From Monodelphis domestica (lineage: Eukaryota; Chordata; Mammalia; Didelphimorphia; Didelphidae): DNA of 64,000 bases. Numbering within the stretch: the first letter of the stretch is position 1; each line of letters begins with the position of its first letter. The stretch is from the NCBI RefSeq assembly GCF_027887165.1, contig NC_077228.1, positions 422,051,207 to 422,115,206 of the forward strand. The letters are read 5' to 3'. Shown here in pieces: positions 11,040-21,670 of this stretch. The position numbers and the translations under genes were made by a program. The notes under the pieces are model-generated. The model did no database searches. It worked only from the letters and a program-made list of their open reading frames with translations, and was not told the origin of the DNA.

Positions 11040-11349
11040 TGTAAAAATGGAGATTTGAACCCCAGACTTCAATTCCCAGGAGTCCTTGGTAGCTCCCAGA
11101 GTTCCCCATAATCTCAGGTGAGGTCATCACCTGGGAGGAGAGAGGGGTTTTTAAATGGACTGCAACTCCGCCTTCTTCTCAATCTCTTTCCTGCTTGTGC
11201 TTCCAGGGACATAGAGTGAGTGATTGTGAATGGGCTCTCTGGGCCTAGACACATGCTTTCTTATTTTGTATTTTCTTTCATTCTTAATCTTTAATAAACC
11301 TCATAAAAATATAATACTTCTAGCAGAGAAACTAATTTTAATTGCTACA
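11040..11349 (+). repeat. 3' LTR
   Basis: Direct-repeat partner of 7674-8039, with the same TG start, CA end and AATAAA. It lacks about 56 bp present in the 5' LTR. It is followed by the second copy of the ATCT duplication. Confidence 0.92.
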
Positions 11350-11353
11350 ATCT

Positions 11354-11765
11354 GAAGGACTTGTCATATAGAAAAGGGATTAGATTTGTTATGTTAGGCC
11401 TGTGAGAGAAAAAGGAGCTATGGGTAGAAATTATCAACTGGCAAATTTAGCTTTTTTATGAAGAAAAAAAATTTTTTTTGAACCCTTATCTTCCGTCTTA
11501 GAATCAATACTGTGTATTGGTTCTAAGGCAGAAGAGTGGTTAGAGCTAGGCAATGGAGGTTAAGTGACTTGCTCAGGGTCACCCAGCTAGGAAGTATCTG
11601 AGGCCAGACTTGAACCCAGGACCTCCAGTCTCTGGGCCTGGCTCTTGCTCCTCACTAGAGAACTTCAAGCAATGGCTGGATCACATCAGTTATAGCATAG
11701 AAGGGATTATTTGGTCATATATGGGTTAGACTAAATGGACTCTTCCAACTCTGACTGTGAAAAAC
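11354..11765 (+). repeat. L3/CR1 LINE relic, 3' part
   Basis: This continues the L3/CR1 text left at 7673: 'gaaggacttgtcatatag', then 'gggattagatttgtt', later 'agagaacttcaagcaatggc' and 'gggttagactaaatgg'. A SINE in antisense orientation interrupts it at 11465-11648. Confidence 0.75.
11465..11648 (-). mobile_element. SINE1-type SINE, antisense
   Basis: The plus strand shows the reverse complement of the element: a T-run, then 'ttgaacccttatcttccgtc', 'caatggaggttaagtgactt' and 'ggacctccagtctctgggcc'. Its tRNA-like head is at the right. Confidence 0.85.
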
Positions 11766-12191
11766 AGCTAAAATAAAGTAAAGAAAATAAAAATTAACAG
11801 AACTAAACAAAGGGTACTGATGACAATTTTTTAAAAATGCATTAGCGCAATTGAGCCAGTTAATGTATCAAAAACAATAGAGATAGGGAAGGAAACAATG
11901 CAAGGTTTCTCAAAAGATGTTCTCAAGTGGCTAACGAGCATATTCAAGGAAGTTAAGCAAGAATTAAAACTAGTAAGAAAATTATAACATCAATTAAGAG
12001 TGTAAAAAAAGTGGTAATATTTAAGAAACTCTAACATGGGCACCTCATTCTTCTTCCCCTAGACAATAAGCTCAATGATCAAGATGGAAAATATAATAGA
12101 AAATTAAAAGAACAGAATCAAAAATCTTAGAAGGCAAATTTGTATGCATAGATGTGTGACAAAGACCAAATGAATACATATACTACTACCA
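11766..12191. other. Unassigned A-rich intronic DNA
   Basis: No gene or confident repeat call. Confidence 0.45.
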
Positions 12192-12229
12192 TTAATAATA
12201 ATAATAATAATAATAAATAATAATAAAGC
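12192..12229. repeat. (TAA)n microsatellite
   Basis: About 12 TAA units with one imperfect unit, at the tail of the adjacent MIR-like SINE. Confidence 0.93.
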
Positions 12230-12487
12230 ACATATATGTAGTGTTTACTATGTGCCAGGCACTGCATGAAGCACTTTACAATTATTATCTCATTTGGTCC
12301 TCATGATAATCCTGGGAAGTAGAATAAGTGCTATTATTATTCCCATTTACAGATGAGGAAATTGAGGCAAACAGAGATTAAGTGACTTATTTAGGGGCAC
12401 ATAGCTAACAAAAGTCCAAAGCTAAATTTGAACTTAAGTCTTCTTTTGGGCCCCAAACCCTATCCACTACACCACCTAGTTGTAGCC
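12230..12487 (-). repeat. MIR/THER1-like CORE-SINE, antisense, nearly full length
   Basis: The plus strand carries the reverse complement of the whole element: 'actatgtgccaggcactgca', 'cccatttacagatgaggaaa', then 'cactacaccacctagttg' at the tRNA-head end. Confidence 0.85.
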
Positions 12488-12489
12488 AT

Positions 12490-13555
12490 ACTCCAACAGT
12501 GGGTAAAATACTGTTGTTTATTCATTTTCTTCTTTATTCCTGACTGAGTTGTAATGTTCCAATATTTCACTTCAGAAAGTCATCCTTGCCTCTTTTAATT
12601 GATCTAACATCAGGCAGGGAAAAGGGCCAAATAGCCCAAGGTTGGGGTTTTGGTTAGTAACTGTGGCACAGCCAGAATTTCCTTTCCTTTTCTTTCTTCA
12701 GATGAATCTCCAAGCACTACCAAAGAACCAGGTCTTGGGTTGGATCAAAGAGTTTGACTGTTCTGCTCTGACCAGAAACAGTGGTACTAATTCAATGACA
12801 GAAATGTGGGCATAGGTATAGAGGCAAGTTCTCTGTCAGGCCCCTGGCAATGGACGGGAAGGGAAGCACCATTATTGCTAAGGGGGTGGTAGCCATCTGC
12901 ACAGTGCCCTGGCAACTTCTAGTAAAATACAGGGATTCAGAACTGACCTGTTGGGGGCCCTGTGTTATGACCAGGCAAAATAGAGATCAACATACTCTGA
13001 ACATCACTAGAAAAAGAATAAAGATGAAGTTGTGGAACATCAAGATTTTCTGGTGGCTAATAGCTAGCCCAAGTAAGTGCCTAATAAAGATTTACTGATT
13101 GATTGATGTGCAAGGGCTGGCAGAGATGAAGTTACTTCTACCTTAACTCATCCTGAAGGACTTTAGGAAGTCCCTCTACTGGTCTATCAGGGCTACTTCA
13201 TTTCACTGTAGGTTGAGGCTTCTGAAAAAGCTTGAGTAGCCTCACCAAGCAAACCCCTTCCTCTCAAAGAGCAGTTGGTGAGACATGTCTATTCATAATT
13301 TCAGGATTCAGTTCCACAGTGAGCCACATGCCCATCCCTATGTTTGGGGAAGCAGATTATCTACTCTGTTTTGAACAATTTCAATCCACTGTATCATGAA
13401 ATCTCACAGGCACAAGGGAAGAATGCTGCTCTTCCCATACCAGTGAGAACATCTTGGTGGCAGAGTTTCCTGTAAAGCAGAGTTTGGGATCACCAATTTG
13501 AATGATCTTTCTTGAAACCTAATATTTTTCCATGGAGGATGGTATTCTCTGGCTA
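12490..13555. other. Unassigned intronic DNA
   Basis: No gene recognised. The 82-codon frame at 12850-13098 has no domain. A short L2-like 3' terminus ('aataaagatttactgattga') lies near 13082-13105. The 12690-13500 part is less AT-rich than its surroundings, reason unknown. Confidence 0.45.
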
Positions 13556-13559
13556 CACT

Positions 13560-14315
13560 CACCCAACTAGTTTTTACTCAATCCTTCCCTGCAAACATGC
13601 CCAAGTCCCCTCCATCCTTTGCAAATCTTTTCTTGACTGTACCATATTCTTAACCTAGTATCCTATAGCTCTTCTACCCCCAATCTGTAACTCTCCTGGA
13701 AAAAGCTGTGTTCATTTTGTTATTCCTCCTTTTTCTGCCTTCATTTTCTCCTCAATCCTTTGCAGTCTAGTTTCCAAACTCATTATTCAAATGAAACTGT
13801 TTTCTCCAAAGCTATCCCTCTTTGCCAAATCTGATGGTTTTCTCTAAATTAAAAAAAAAATTCTCTTTAGCATTTGACACTATCGAACACCCTTTCCTTG
13901 ACATTTCTCTCCCTCTCTGAAGTTTCATGATAGTTCTTATTTTTGGTCCTCCTCTCTTAGATTTTTGAGCACTCTAGTTTCCTTTGATGGACCAGAATCC
14001 ATGAAAAATATCCTAAATGTGGGTATCTACAAGGATGTGAAGTCTATTCTTTATCACGCTACACTCATGGAAACCATAGGTTTAATTATCACTTTCATTC
14101 TGATAAGTCTCTGATCTATCTTAGCTCTAGTCTCTCTTCTACTGAAATAGTCATTCAATACAAACTGGTTCTTGGACAGCCTGAACTGGTTTCCTTTCCA
14201 AAACCTGTTTTCTTCCCAACTCCCCTATTACTCTCTAGGTCATCACCATCTTCCCAATCAGCCAGGCTCTCAATCTGAGGGACATCCTCAACTCTTTCTT
14301 GCATTTCTTTTTTAT
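13560..14315 (+). repeat. L2 LINE relic, first part
   Basis: The pyrimidine-rich plus strand follows the L2 ORF2 3' part: a 'tttgacactatcgaacaccc' region near 13873, later 'tttcctttccaaaacctg' near 14190 and 'gggacatcctcaactctttc' near 14279. It resumes at about 15470 after an L1 and a SINE. Confidence 0.65.
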
Positions 14316-15080
14316 AAAGTGGCAATATCTACTTTTGATTTATTTTGGTGGTTCTTTCCATTTACATTATTGTAGTCCTTGTGTATACTGTTTTCTTGGT
14401 TCTGCTTACTTCACTTTCCACTACTAGTTCATAGAGATCTTCACATGCTTCTCTGTAATCATCACATTCATAATTTCTTACAGCAGAGTAATTATGTTGA
14501 TGTACCCTGACCTCTTTTAAAAATGTTTATTGATCCTGAGTTGTTTCTAACATTGTTAGTACTTCCCAATGATTTCCTCTTCCCATTCCAAGAGAGTCCT
14601 CTCCTTGCTTAGCAAAACAAATCAATACATTAGCCAAGTCTGACAATGCACTGGTCTACAAACTACTGAAAAATGGGAGGCATGTTCTATCAGACATATG
14701 ACATTTTCAAAGGTCACTGTATTGATCAGTGTTCTGATGTCTTTTAATGTTGCTGAAATGATCATCATGTAATAATTTTCCTGTTTCTACTTTGCTCTGT
14801 ATCAGTTCAGAAGTCTTCCCATGTTTCTCTGAATTATTCCTAGTTATCATTTCTTAAGGCATAATAATGTTCCAATATATTTATATGCCACCATTTGATT
14901 AGACTTTCCTCAATCAATAGGCACTTACTTTCCTTCTAGATCTAACAGTGCTTTCTCTCTATCTTTAATTTCCTTTGGCTAGATGCCTGTTTTGAAGGGG
15001 TCAAAAGGCATGAAGGCAGTTAAGCTTTGCCCTTTCCCCCTATTTTTCATTTTATTTATAAGGAAAGTCTTTTTGGAAGG
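14316..15080 (-). repeat. L1 ORF2 3'-region relic(s), antisense
   Basis: The plus strand shows the reverse complement of the marsupial L1 3' region, including 'ggttctgcttacttcacttt' near 14399. Two overlapping segments (14390-14510 and 14780-14960) both cover the same consensus part, so two insertions or a rearranged copy are present. Confidence 0.65.
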
Positions 15081-15097
15081 ATATTCTAATATCACTT

Positions 15098-15335
15098 GGG
15101 ACAGTTAGGTGGTTCAATGGATAGAGTATTGGGCCAGGAGTCAGGAAGACCTGAGTTCAAATATAGCCTCAAACACTTATTTGCTTTGTGATCCCAGGCA
15201 AGCCATTCATGTCTATTTGCCTCATCTGCTTCCTCATCTGTAAAGTGAGTTGGAGAAGGAAATGGCAAACCACTCCAGTATCTTTGCCAAGAAAACCCCA
15301 AATGGGTTCACAAAGAGTTTAACACATCTGATAAT
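15098..15335 (+). mobile_element. tRNA-derived SINE with RTE/BovB-like tail
   Basis: A tRNA-like head ('gggacagttaggtggttcaa', 'gacctgagttcaaata') is followed by a core and then the tail 'tggagaaggaaatggcaaac', 'actccagtatctttgccaag' and a short (TAA) end. The tail strongly resembles the 3' end of RTE/BovB LINEs, implying mobilisation by an RTE. Confidence 0.85.
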
Positions 15336-15469
15336 AATAACTAGTACCACTTCAAGCATACTGAAAGCAGAGTTTAATATCCTTTATTTCTCTTTTCATT
15401 TCCTTTAGTTTAGTGACATCACCACTATGCTAAAGTCTCATTATAGTCTTTGATATAATCTTCCCTTCC

Positions 15470-16395
15470 TTATTAGTGTTACCACCACACCCTGTCCAGC
15501 ACATTAACATGTCCCAAGTCCAAATTTTTCTTTTTGATCTGACCTTTACTTCCTTAATCCTTAATCCAGCCTCTTCAATCTCATACTTGGATCACTCTAG
15601 TAACTTATTTGTTTGCTCCTGTATTTTTCATTCCAATCTACTTTGTACTCACCAGTTAAGAATCCCTTTTTTCAAATATCATTTTTATTTTATCATGTCA
15701 CACACCTTGAAATGCTTCAGTAGGTCCCAATGATCTCAAGTTAAAATCCTTAACCATGGACTTCAAGATTCTCCATCAACTGTCTCAAACTTTCCTCTTC
15801 CTCTGTCCACAACTTGCCACAAACTCTTCAGGTTCTGTTCTGTTTTAACCTAAATGGTTGCATCTCTTGCTACACTCTGGACTGTACTCCCCACTCTAGT
15901 TAGGCAAGTCTATTTATCTTTTCTCCTATTTTTAAACCATCAAATGCAGCTTATGTTTCAGTGAAGACAAGGAAGGAGATAGGATGACATTCCATTCTGT
16001 TTTCCAGACCATTTTCCTGTTACATTCTTTTCTGTCTTTCCCCTAACCTCTTTAAGGCAAGGGTGGGAGGAGAGAGTAATTCTTGTTTAAACTGTCCAGG
16101 TTCCTTTTTTTTTTACTCCCCCATTTTTTTCCTTTACTTCAAGTACTAAATTGAATATGTCATTTCCCTTGGCCAGAGCAGGCTTTCCTCTCTTCTCCAA
16201 CAAACCACATCCCTCCCCTCTTTCAAATTATACTTAAGACACCTCCTCTATTAAGTCTTACGAGCATTCCAGTAACTTTAAACCTCCACTATCTTTCTTA
16301 ATCATATATCATTTATGTAAATCTTTGGAAATGTGGATGCCTATGTCTTTCTGTCACTTATCATTTCTTTTTAGTTTTATTGCCCAAATTTGCAT
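15470..16395 (+). repeat. L2 LINE relic, second part
   Basis: This continues the copy broken at 14315. Visible L2 blocks are 'tcatacttggatcactctag' near 15582, an 'aagattctccatcaactgtc' region near 15764, and a degraded 3' part to about 16390. Confidence 0.65.
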
Positions 16396-17030
16396 TTTAT
16401 CTATGGCCCATACTGCTTTCAAGTAATATTGAGAGTTTAATTAGGTTCTCTGGTATAAACCATTCACTATTCTATTTATTCTAACCTTTTTGGGGTAAGA
16501 AACAATAACTGCCAAGTAGGAGTCATTAAAACCTATACAGCATCAATGCTCTAGAATGCTGCATACACAGGTTAAGATATTTAATAAGTACAGTTTTGAA
16601 TAGATGCATCTATATTGAAATAAAAGTAAAAAAATACATTCTAATATAATTTACAGGTTAAATATCATTTTAAAATGAGTTATGCTCTCTATCTGCAGAG
16701 GGAATCAAGAAAGCATTTTTACAATAAAGGAGTATGACTATAACCCTGTTTTTCAGTCTCAAGAATTCCCAGAATGTATAGCAAGGGCTGTTACGAAGTC
16801 AAATTCTGGGAGGGGCAGGCTCATTCTTCATCTTAAGGAACATGTCAGGGTAGCATTGCTATCCACGATTAGTTTCCAGTCCAATGCTTGCCTTCCAAAA
16901 GGCTCTAAGAACTACCACTTGAGGCAGGATATGGGCACTGTGCTGTGAACTGAATCCAGTCTGAGTGAGACAGCCCCCTCAGAGATGTTTTCTTTGTTAC
17001 CATAGGGGAAGGCATTGATTAATGAACCCC
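16396..17030. other. Unassigned, apparently unique intronic DNA
   Basis: No repeat was recognised. The 88-codon frame at 16682-16948 has no domain and no start context that would support a gene. Confidence 0.45.
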
Positions 17031-17035
17031 TCAGG

Positions 17036-17290
17036 TAGGTGACACAGTGGAAAGAATTCTGGGCTTGGAATCAGGAAGACCTCATTTCAAGTCCTGCCTT
17101 AGACAATTACTAAATGTGTGACCCTGGACAAGTCATTTAATCTATGTTTGCCTCAATTTCCTCAGTGGTGAAATGGAGATTATAATAGCACTTAACCTCT
17201 TAGGACAGTTATGAGGATCAAATGAGATCTTATTTGTAAATCACTTAGCACAGTGCCTGGTACATAGACACTTAATAAATCGTTGTTCCC
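17036..17290 (+). repeat. MIR-like SINE, sense
   Basis: The tRNA-like head ('taggtgacacagtggaaaga', 'gtgtgaccctggacaagtca') is followed by the core ('tatgaggatcaaatgagatc') and an L2-like 3' end ('cacagtgcctggtacataga'). Confidence 0.85.
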
Positions 17291-17294
17291 TTCC

Positions 17295-17760
17295 TTTTCC
17301 TTCTCTCACCTTTAGCAGGAAACCTCTTTTCTGCTCTCTGTAATAAGAAATTTCATTCCCTTCCATACCTTTACCATTTATGCTGAGCAGGACTGCTCCT
17401 CCCACCCCCTGTACCTGCTCCTCCTTTTCTGCTCTAATTAGTTCTTACTATATAAAGCAAATTTAGCATGCAAGCCTTGTATATATGGTTATTTGCTAAA
17501 TACTCAAGAGGCAAAAAGATAGAGAGAAGCGGTAGCACCTAGAGCTCGGTTCAAAGAGGAAGTCACAATCAGCTGGAAACACAGTAGTCCAAACATGAGC
17601 TATCACAGACCATCCCACATCCCCCCGTCCTTCCTGGCCACACTTACCAACCCACAGAGCTGGCTATGACCCATTTCTAAAGAGTCCCAAAATTATCAGC
17701 ATGAGAAATAAATGAAGACTAGAGGACATTTTACTCCAATCTGAATTCTCCTTAAACAGG
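17295..17760. other. Unassigned intronic DNA
   Basis: No gene or confident repeat call. Confidence 0.45.
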
Positions 17761-17942
<182 letters not shown>

Positions 17943-18149
17943 ACCAGAGAGAATCAGAGATAGAGACACACAAAGAGACAGAGACATAGACACACAGAAC
18001 TATAACATTTCTAGTAAGTGGACCTTCCCAGCAATGGGCTTCTGTCTCCTAAGGTATACCATTCATTTGTGAGCAGTTTTAAATGTTAATAATTTTCCTT
18101 TATATCTGTCTGTCAGAAATTTCTACTTAACTGCCTTCATTCTCTGTTC

Positions 18150-18415
18150 TTTGCATAGTAGATAGACACAGAAAGACCTCTGTTTAAATTCAACCTAAGA
18201 CACTTATTATCTGTGTGACCTTGGGCAAGTCTCTTAGCCTCTGCTTAACTAGTTTTCCTTAATTGCAAAAATGTGGATAAGAATAGCACCTTCTTCTTAG
18301 GGTTGTTGAAAGAATCAAATGAGATAATATTTGTAAAGCATCTAACACAATGACTGGCACAAAGTAAGTACTCTATAAATGCTCTTATTATTCTTTATTA
18401 TTATTATTATTTGGC
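18150..18415 (+). repeat. MIR-like SINE, sense
   Basis: The degraded head is followed by 'tgtgtgaccttgggcaagtc', then 'aatgagataatatttgtaaa' and 'gactggcacaaagtaagtac', ending in a short (TTA)n. Confidence 0.8.
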
Positions 18416-18774
18416 CAAGTAGAAATAGTATAATCCTCCTTTGATAGGATACTCCTTGAAGTACTTGAGGACCACCACTATGTCCTCTACAGCAAGATGT
18501 TCCTACTCCAGGCTACTCAGAAGGACCTTCCCCTGACCACTATGTAGCATGGTCATCAGTACTTCCATCATCTTGGTTGCTCTCTCCTGGACATGCTTCA
18601 GTTTGTTTTTGGGGAAAAAAAAAAGAATCGATCCAAATCTGTGATTTTATTTGTATGAGGAACTTGCTAATCAGGAAAATCTCTCTACCAATAGTGATCA
18701 GTAACTGCTCTACAACTTTTAATCTCAGACGTTTACCTAGAACACAGAATCTGAAATGGTCACAAAGTTAGGAC

Positions 18775-19145
18775 GTGCTAGAGGCAGGGCTTGAATGCAA
18801 GTCTTTTTTACTGTGAAGCAGTAGCTCCATATACACTACACCACACTATACTACTAAAATGTTATGCTCATAACTGATACAGTATTCCAAGTGTCAGATT
18901 CAAGATGCACACAGTGGTGCTACTGCCTTCCTGTACCAATACTGAAGTTAGAGAAGCCAGTTTCAAATCTCACCTTTGACATTTACTGCCTCAATAACCT
19001 TAGACAATTACTTAACCTCCATTGAATTCAAGTTCTCTCAACTGTAAATCAGGGAAAATAACAGATTGTAAAAAATCAAATGAAACAACATACAGAATTG
19101 CAAAATTGCAGAATTTAAAATTCTATCTAAATATTAATTATTATT
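18775..19145. repeat. Two degraded MIR-like fragments
   Basis: 18775-18850 reads as an antisense head ending 'tacactacaccacact'. 18900-19145 reads as a sense copy with head, core and ATT-rich end. Both are very diverged. Confidence 0.5.
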
Positions 19146-19319
19146 ATTTTCAAAATTCATATTCTCCAACTTCATCTATTGCAAATTCTGAATTAAATCA
19201 GGCGTATCATTTCAGGAACAATGAAAAAGGCTACTGTGAAAATTGTGGGGATCACAAGTGTTTAGAATCTTTTAATTACTGTTATATAATATGAAAATAT
19301 TGGCTACATCATCCATTAT

Positions 19320-20150
19320 CACATTCATAGGTTGTCATTCAATTAGTCAGTTAACATTTATAATGTGCCTACTGTGTGCCAGACACTATGCTAAGTACTG
19401 ATGGTACAAAGAAAGATAAAAGACAGTTCCTGCTCTCAAGGAGCTCACATTCAAATGGGGAAGACAACTTGCACATAACTATGTACAAACAAGATATATT
19501 CAGGATAAATTGGGGATAACCAACAGAGAAAGCACTAGCATTAAGGGGGGGTCAGGAAAGGCTTCTTATAGAAGATAGGATTTTAGCAGGGACCTGAAGG
19601 AAGTCATACAGTGGGGCTGAGGAAGGAGAGCTTGAAGAACAGGCATTGAAAATATCCAAAAATGAAGAAAGTGTGAATAAACTGCAAAGGGGGGGGGGAG
19701 GGGTAAACCAGCTGCAAGAAGACTGAATATTTGATCCTGAATGTAATAGGGAGCCACAGAATTTTACTGAAGAGCAGCAGAGGTAGAGATAATATGGTCT
19801 GACCTGTGCTTATGGAAGATTTATTTGACAGCTAAGGGAAAAATGAACTAGAATGGCAAGATACTTAAGGGAGTGAGACCAACCAAAAAGCTATTGAATG
19901 TGAGATAAGAGTCTGCACCAAGTAGATAGCAGTGTCAAAGGAAAGAAGGTAGCATATATTAGAGGCATTACAATGCTTAACTGGACAATGGGTATGGGGT
20001 GGGTGAGAGAGAGTGAGAACTCATAGGAGGCACCCAAGTTGTTAGCCTGAGTGACTGGGAAGATGGTGGTGACCTAAATAGTAACACGGAAATTCAGAAA
20101 TATGGATGGGTTGGGAGAAAGAGAATTAGAGTTCAGTCTGGGCCATGTTA
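19320..20150 (-). repeat. L2 LINE 3' part, antisense
   Basis: The plus strand begins with the reverse complement of the L2 terminus ('aatgtgcctactgtgtgcca') and then follows the L2 3' UTR/ORF2 end backwards: 'caaggagctcacattcaaat', 'gggacctgaaggaagtcata', 'taatagggagccacagaatt', 'atatggtctgacctgtgc'. Confidence 0.85.
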
Positions 20151-20164
20151 AAATGTACTATTAG

Positions 20165-20455
20165 CTACTGTGTATTATTTCTTTTCTCCCCAGAGACTAA
20201 AAGCAGGACCCATGTGTTACACTTTTGTATCCCCCATAGTACTAAGCCTATGGGAGGCACTCAATAAATACCTGTTAATTGGATTTATATGATATATGTG
20301 CCCTTTAGGGACCTTTACTTTGTATACATTTTATTAGTTTTATACATGGTTTTCTTCCTGAATAGAATATAAGCTCCTTGAGGGAAGGGACTGTTTTATC
20401 TTTGTCTTTGTATCCACAGCATCTACCATAGTGCCCAGTTCACTGATTATGAAAT
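20165..20455 (+). repeat. Two L2 3'-end fragments, sense
   Basis: 20165-20280 ends 'aggcactcaataaatacctg'. 20330-20455 contains 'atataagctccttgaggg', then 'ctttgtatccacagcatcta' and 'atagtgcccag'. Confidence 0.75.
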
Positions 20456-20810
20456 AGCAGCACTTTCTGTAGAAGAAGAAACTGGAAATGAAGTAGGGAT
20501 CATCAATTGGATAATGGCTGAAGAAGCTATGGTTTGTAAAAATTACACCATAAGAAATAATAAGTATAAGAAATTTAAGAATCAAGAAAAGACTTTTGTT
20601 GCTAAGTAAAAAATATAAAGCCAATAGAATAACAGAAATGATAATTACATTAACCAATGTCAAAAGACATCAGAATTCAATGTTTTACATGATTCTGCAC
20701 ACATAACTGGCATACTGTTTGCTTTCTCAATGGATGGAGTGGAGAGAGGAAGAGAATTTGGAACTCAAAAATAATTTTTAAATGTTTGAAAAAAAATTTT
20801 TTAAAGGCAT
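20456..20810 (+). repeat. L1 3'-end relic, internally deleted
   Basis: It shows 'catcaattggataatggctg' from the ORF2 3' part, 'accataagaaataataagta', then skips to the 3' UTR ('tttgctttctcaatggatgg', 'gagaatttggaactcaaaaa') and an A/T tail. Confidence 0.75.
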
Positions 20811-21455
20811 CAGAATTCAGAAAAAGTGTAATGGTCAATATTGCTTCCAAAGTCCAATGATGTAGCAAACTTTCCTGCACACAGAGATGGTGAGGTCCAC
20901 TGTGACATTCACTGTCAGTATAGACATCGGGTCAGATTATTTTGCTATACTTTTTTCCTTTGTTATAAAGAAGAATTCTATGGGGGGAGAATGGAGAAGA
21001 TATCAGAAAGTGATAGCATTAAAAAAACAAAAGAGCATCAAAGAAATAAATTTGAAAATTTATTATGAAGAGCAACGTCCTTTATCATAAAGTTTATCTT
21101 CTAAGAACACATGACATCACACATATATAATATATAGTATACACGGAAATATGTGAATAGCACACCAATATTAATCATCAGTAGTGTTGCTACAAACTGA
21201 AGGACCCACCAAAGCAGCTATTGCATTCAAAATGCAGCAAGCTTATCTTGTAATATGGCAGGAAAGGAAAATGAAAGCATGTTCTCACTGGTTTTTGGAA
21301 CTGCTTCTTCCAAAAAGTCAGTCCTTTTCCCTACATCTGGATGCATGCCAGTACATCAGAAATGCTCTTGCTAGTACCTTCTTAGAGGCTCTCTATCTTG
21401 GTTAGTTCAGCATTTCCCCAGCACCCCCCCCCCCCAAACCCCAGCCCAGTGATAT
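20811..21455. other. Unassigned intronic DNA beside the first coding exon
   Basis: No repeat recognised. A C-run sits at 21424-21435, just inside the intron after the donor site. Confidence 0.5.
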
Positions 21456-21460
21456 CTTAC

Positions 21461-21612
21461 CTGATGAGCTTATATTTGGAAATGAATCCTTTTGCACAGC
21501 CTTGCTGCAAGCACTTGTAAGGACGTTCCCCTGTGTGGGAGTAAGTGTGGATAGTGAATTTTTCCAGGGTAAGGAGTATCTTCCCACATAATTGGCAAGG
21601 ATAAGTTGCCAT
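21461..21612 (-). CDS. PLAGL1: PLAGL1 (ZAC1), first coding exon
   Basis: This encodes residues 1-50 plus the first two bases of Arg51. It opens [11 protein letters not shown], the PLAGL1 amino terminus. Finger 1 has C6/C9 and H22/H26, with a canonical TGERPYKC linker. Finger 2 begins with C34 and C39 (a CX4C spacing, as in the family) and is completed by H52 and H56 in the next exon. The start is fixed by an in-frame TGA four codons upstream (21627-21625) and by the match to the family's N terminus; the context has G at +4 but a pyrimidine at -3. The donor at 21460 is gtaag, and phase 2 matches the acceptor at 4729. The exon itself is only about 150 nt from ATG to donor; its 5' boundary lies in the UTR and could not be fixed. 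Confidence 0.96.
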
Positions 21613-21670
21613 GGACTTTGCTTCTCACCCCTTCGTCTTCAGGCTGGCTGCTGGGCTGTTGTCCCATTTA
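21613..21670 (-). other. PLAGL1: Probable 5' UTR adjoining the PLAGL1 start codon
   Basis: At least the bases next to the ATG must be transcribed. Candidate acceptors on the minus strand are the AGs after 'gggacaacag' and 'cccagcagccag'; neither has a strong pyrimidine tract, so the true boundary may be elsewhere. An upstream ATG at 21667 in another frame would overlap the main start if transcribed. Confidence 0.45.

Larger units (their letters stand above)
7670..11353 (+). mobile_element. Complete non-autonomous LTR retroelement with 4-bp target duplication
   Basis: Two direct LTRs (7674-8039 and 11040-11349) flank a 3.0-kb internal region. The direct repeat ATCT occurs at 7670-7673 and 11350-11353. 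The flanking L3/CR1 relic reads straight across the insertion. The LTRs start TG and end CA. No gag, pro, pol or env reading frame is visible: the internal frames are under about 80 codons. It is therefore non-autonomous or badly deleted. It is antisense to PLAGL1. Superfamily not determined; a 4-bp duplication does not by itself decide. Confidence 0.88.

Noticed and set aside
7674..11349. Two independent solo LTRs rather than one element
   Set aside because: Neither LTR has a duplication of its own on both sides, whereas the outer flanks share ATCT and the L3 relic continues across the pair.
12850..13098. 82-codon frame as a small gene
   Set aside because: No recognisable domain, and its end overlaps an L2-like terminus.
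16682..16948. 88-codon frame as an alternative PLAGL1 exon
   Set aside because: It is on the opposite strand to PLAGL1 and has no family similarity.
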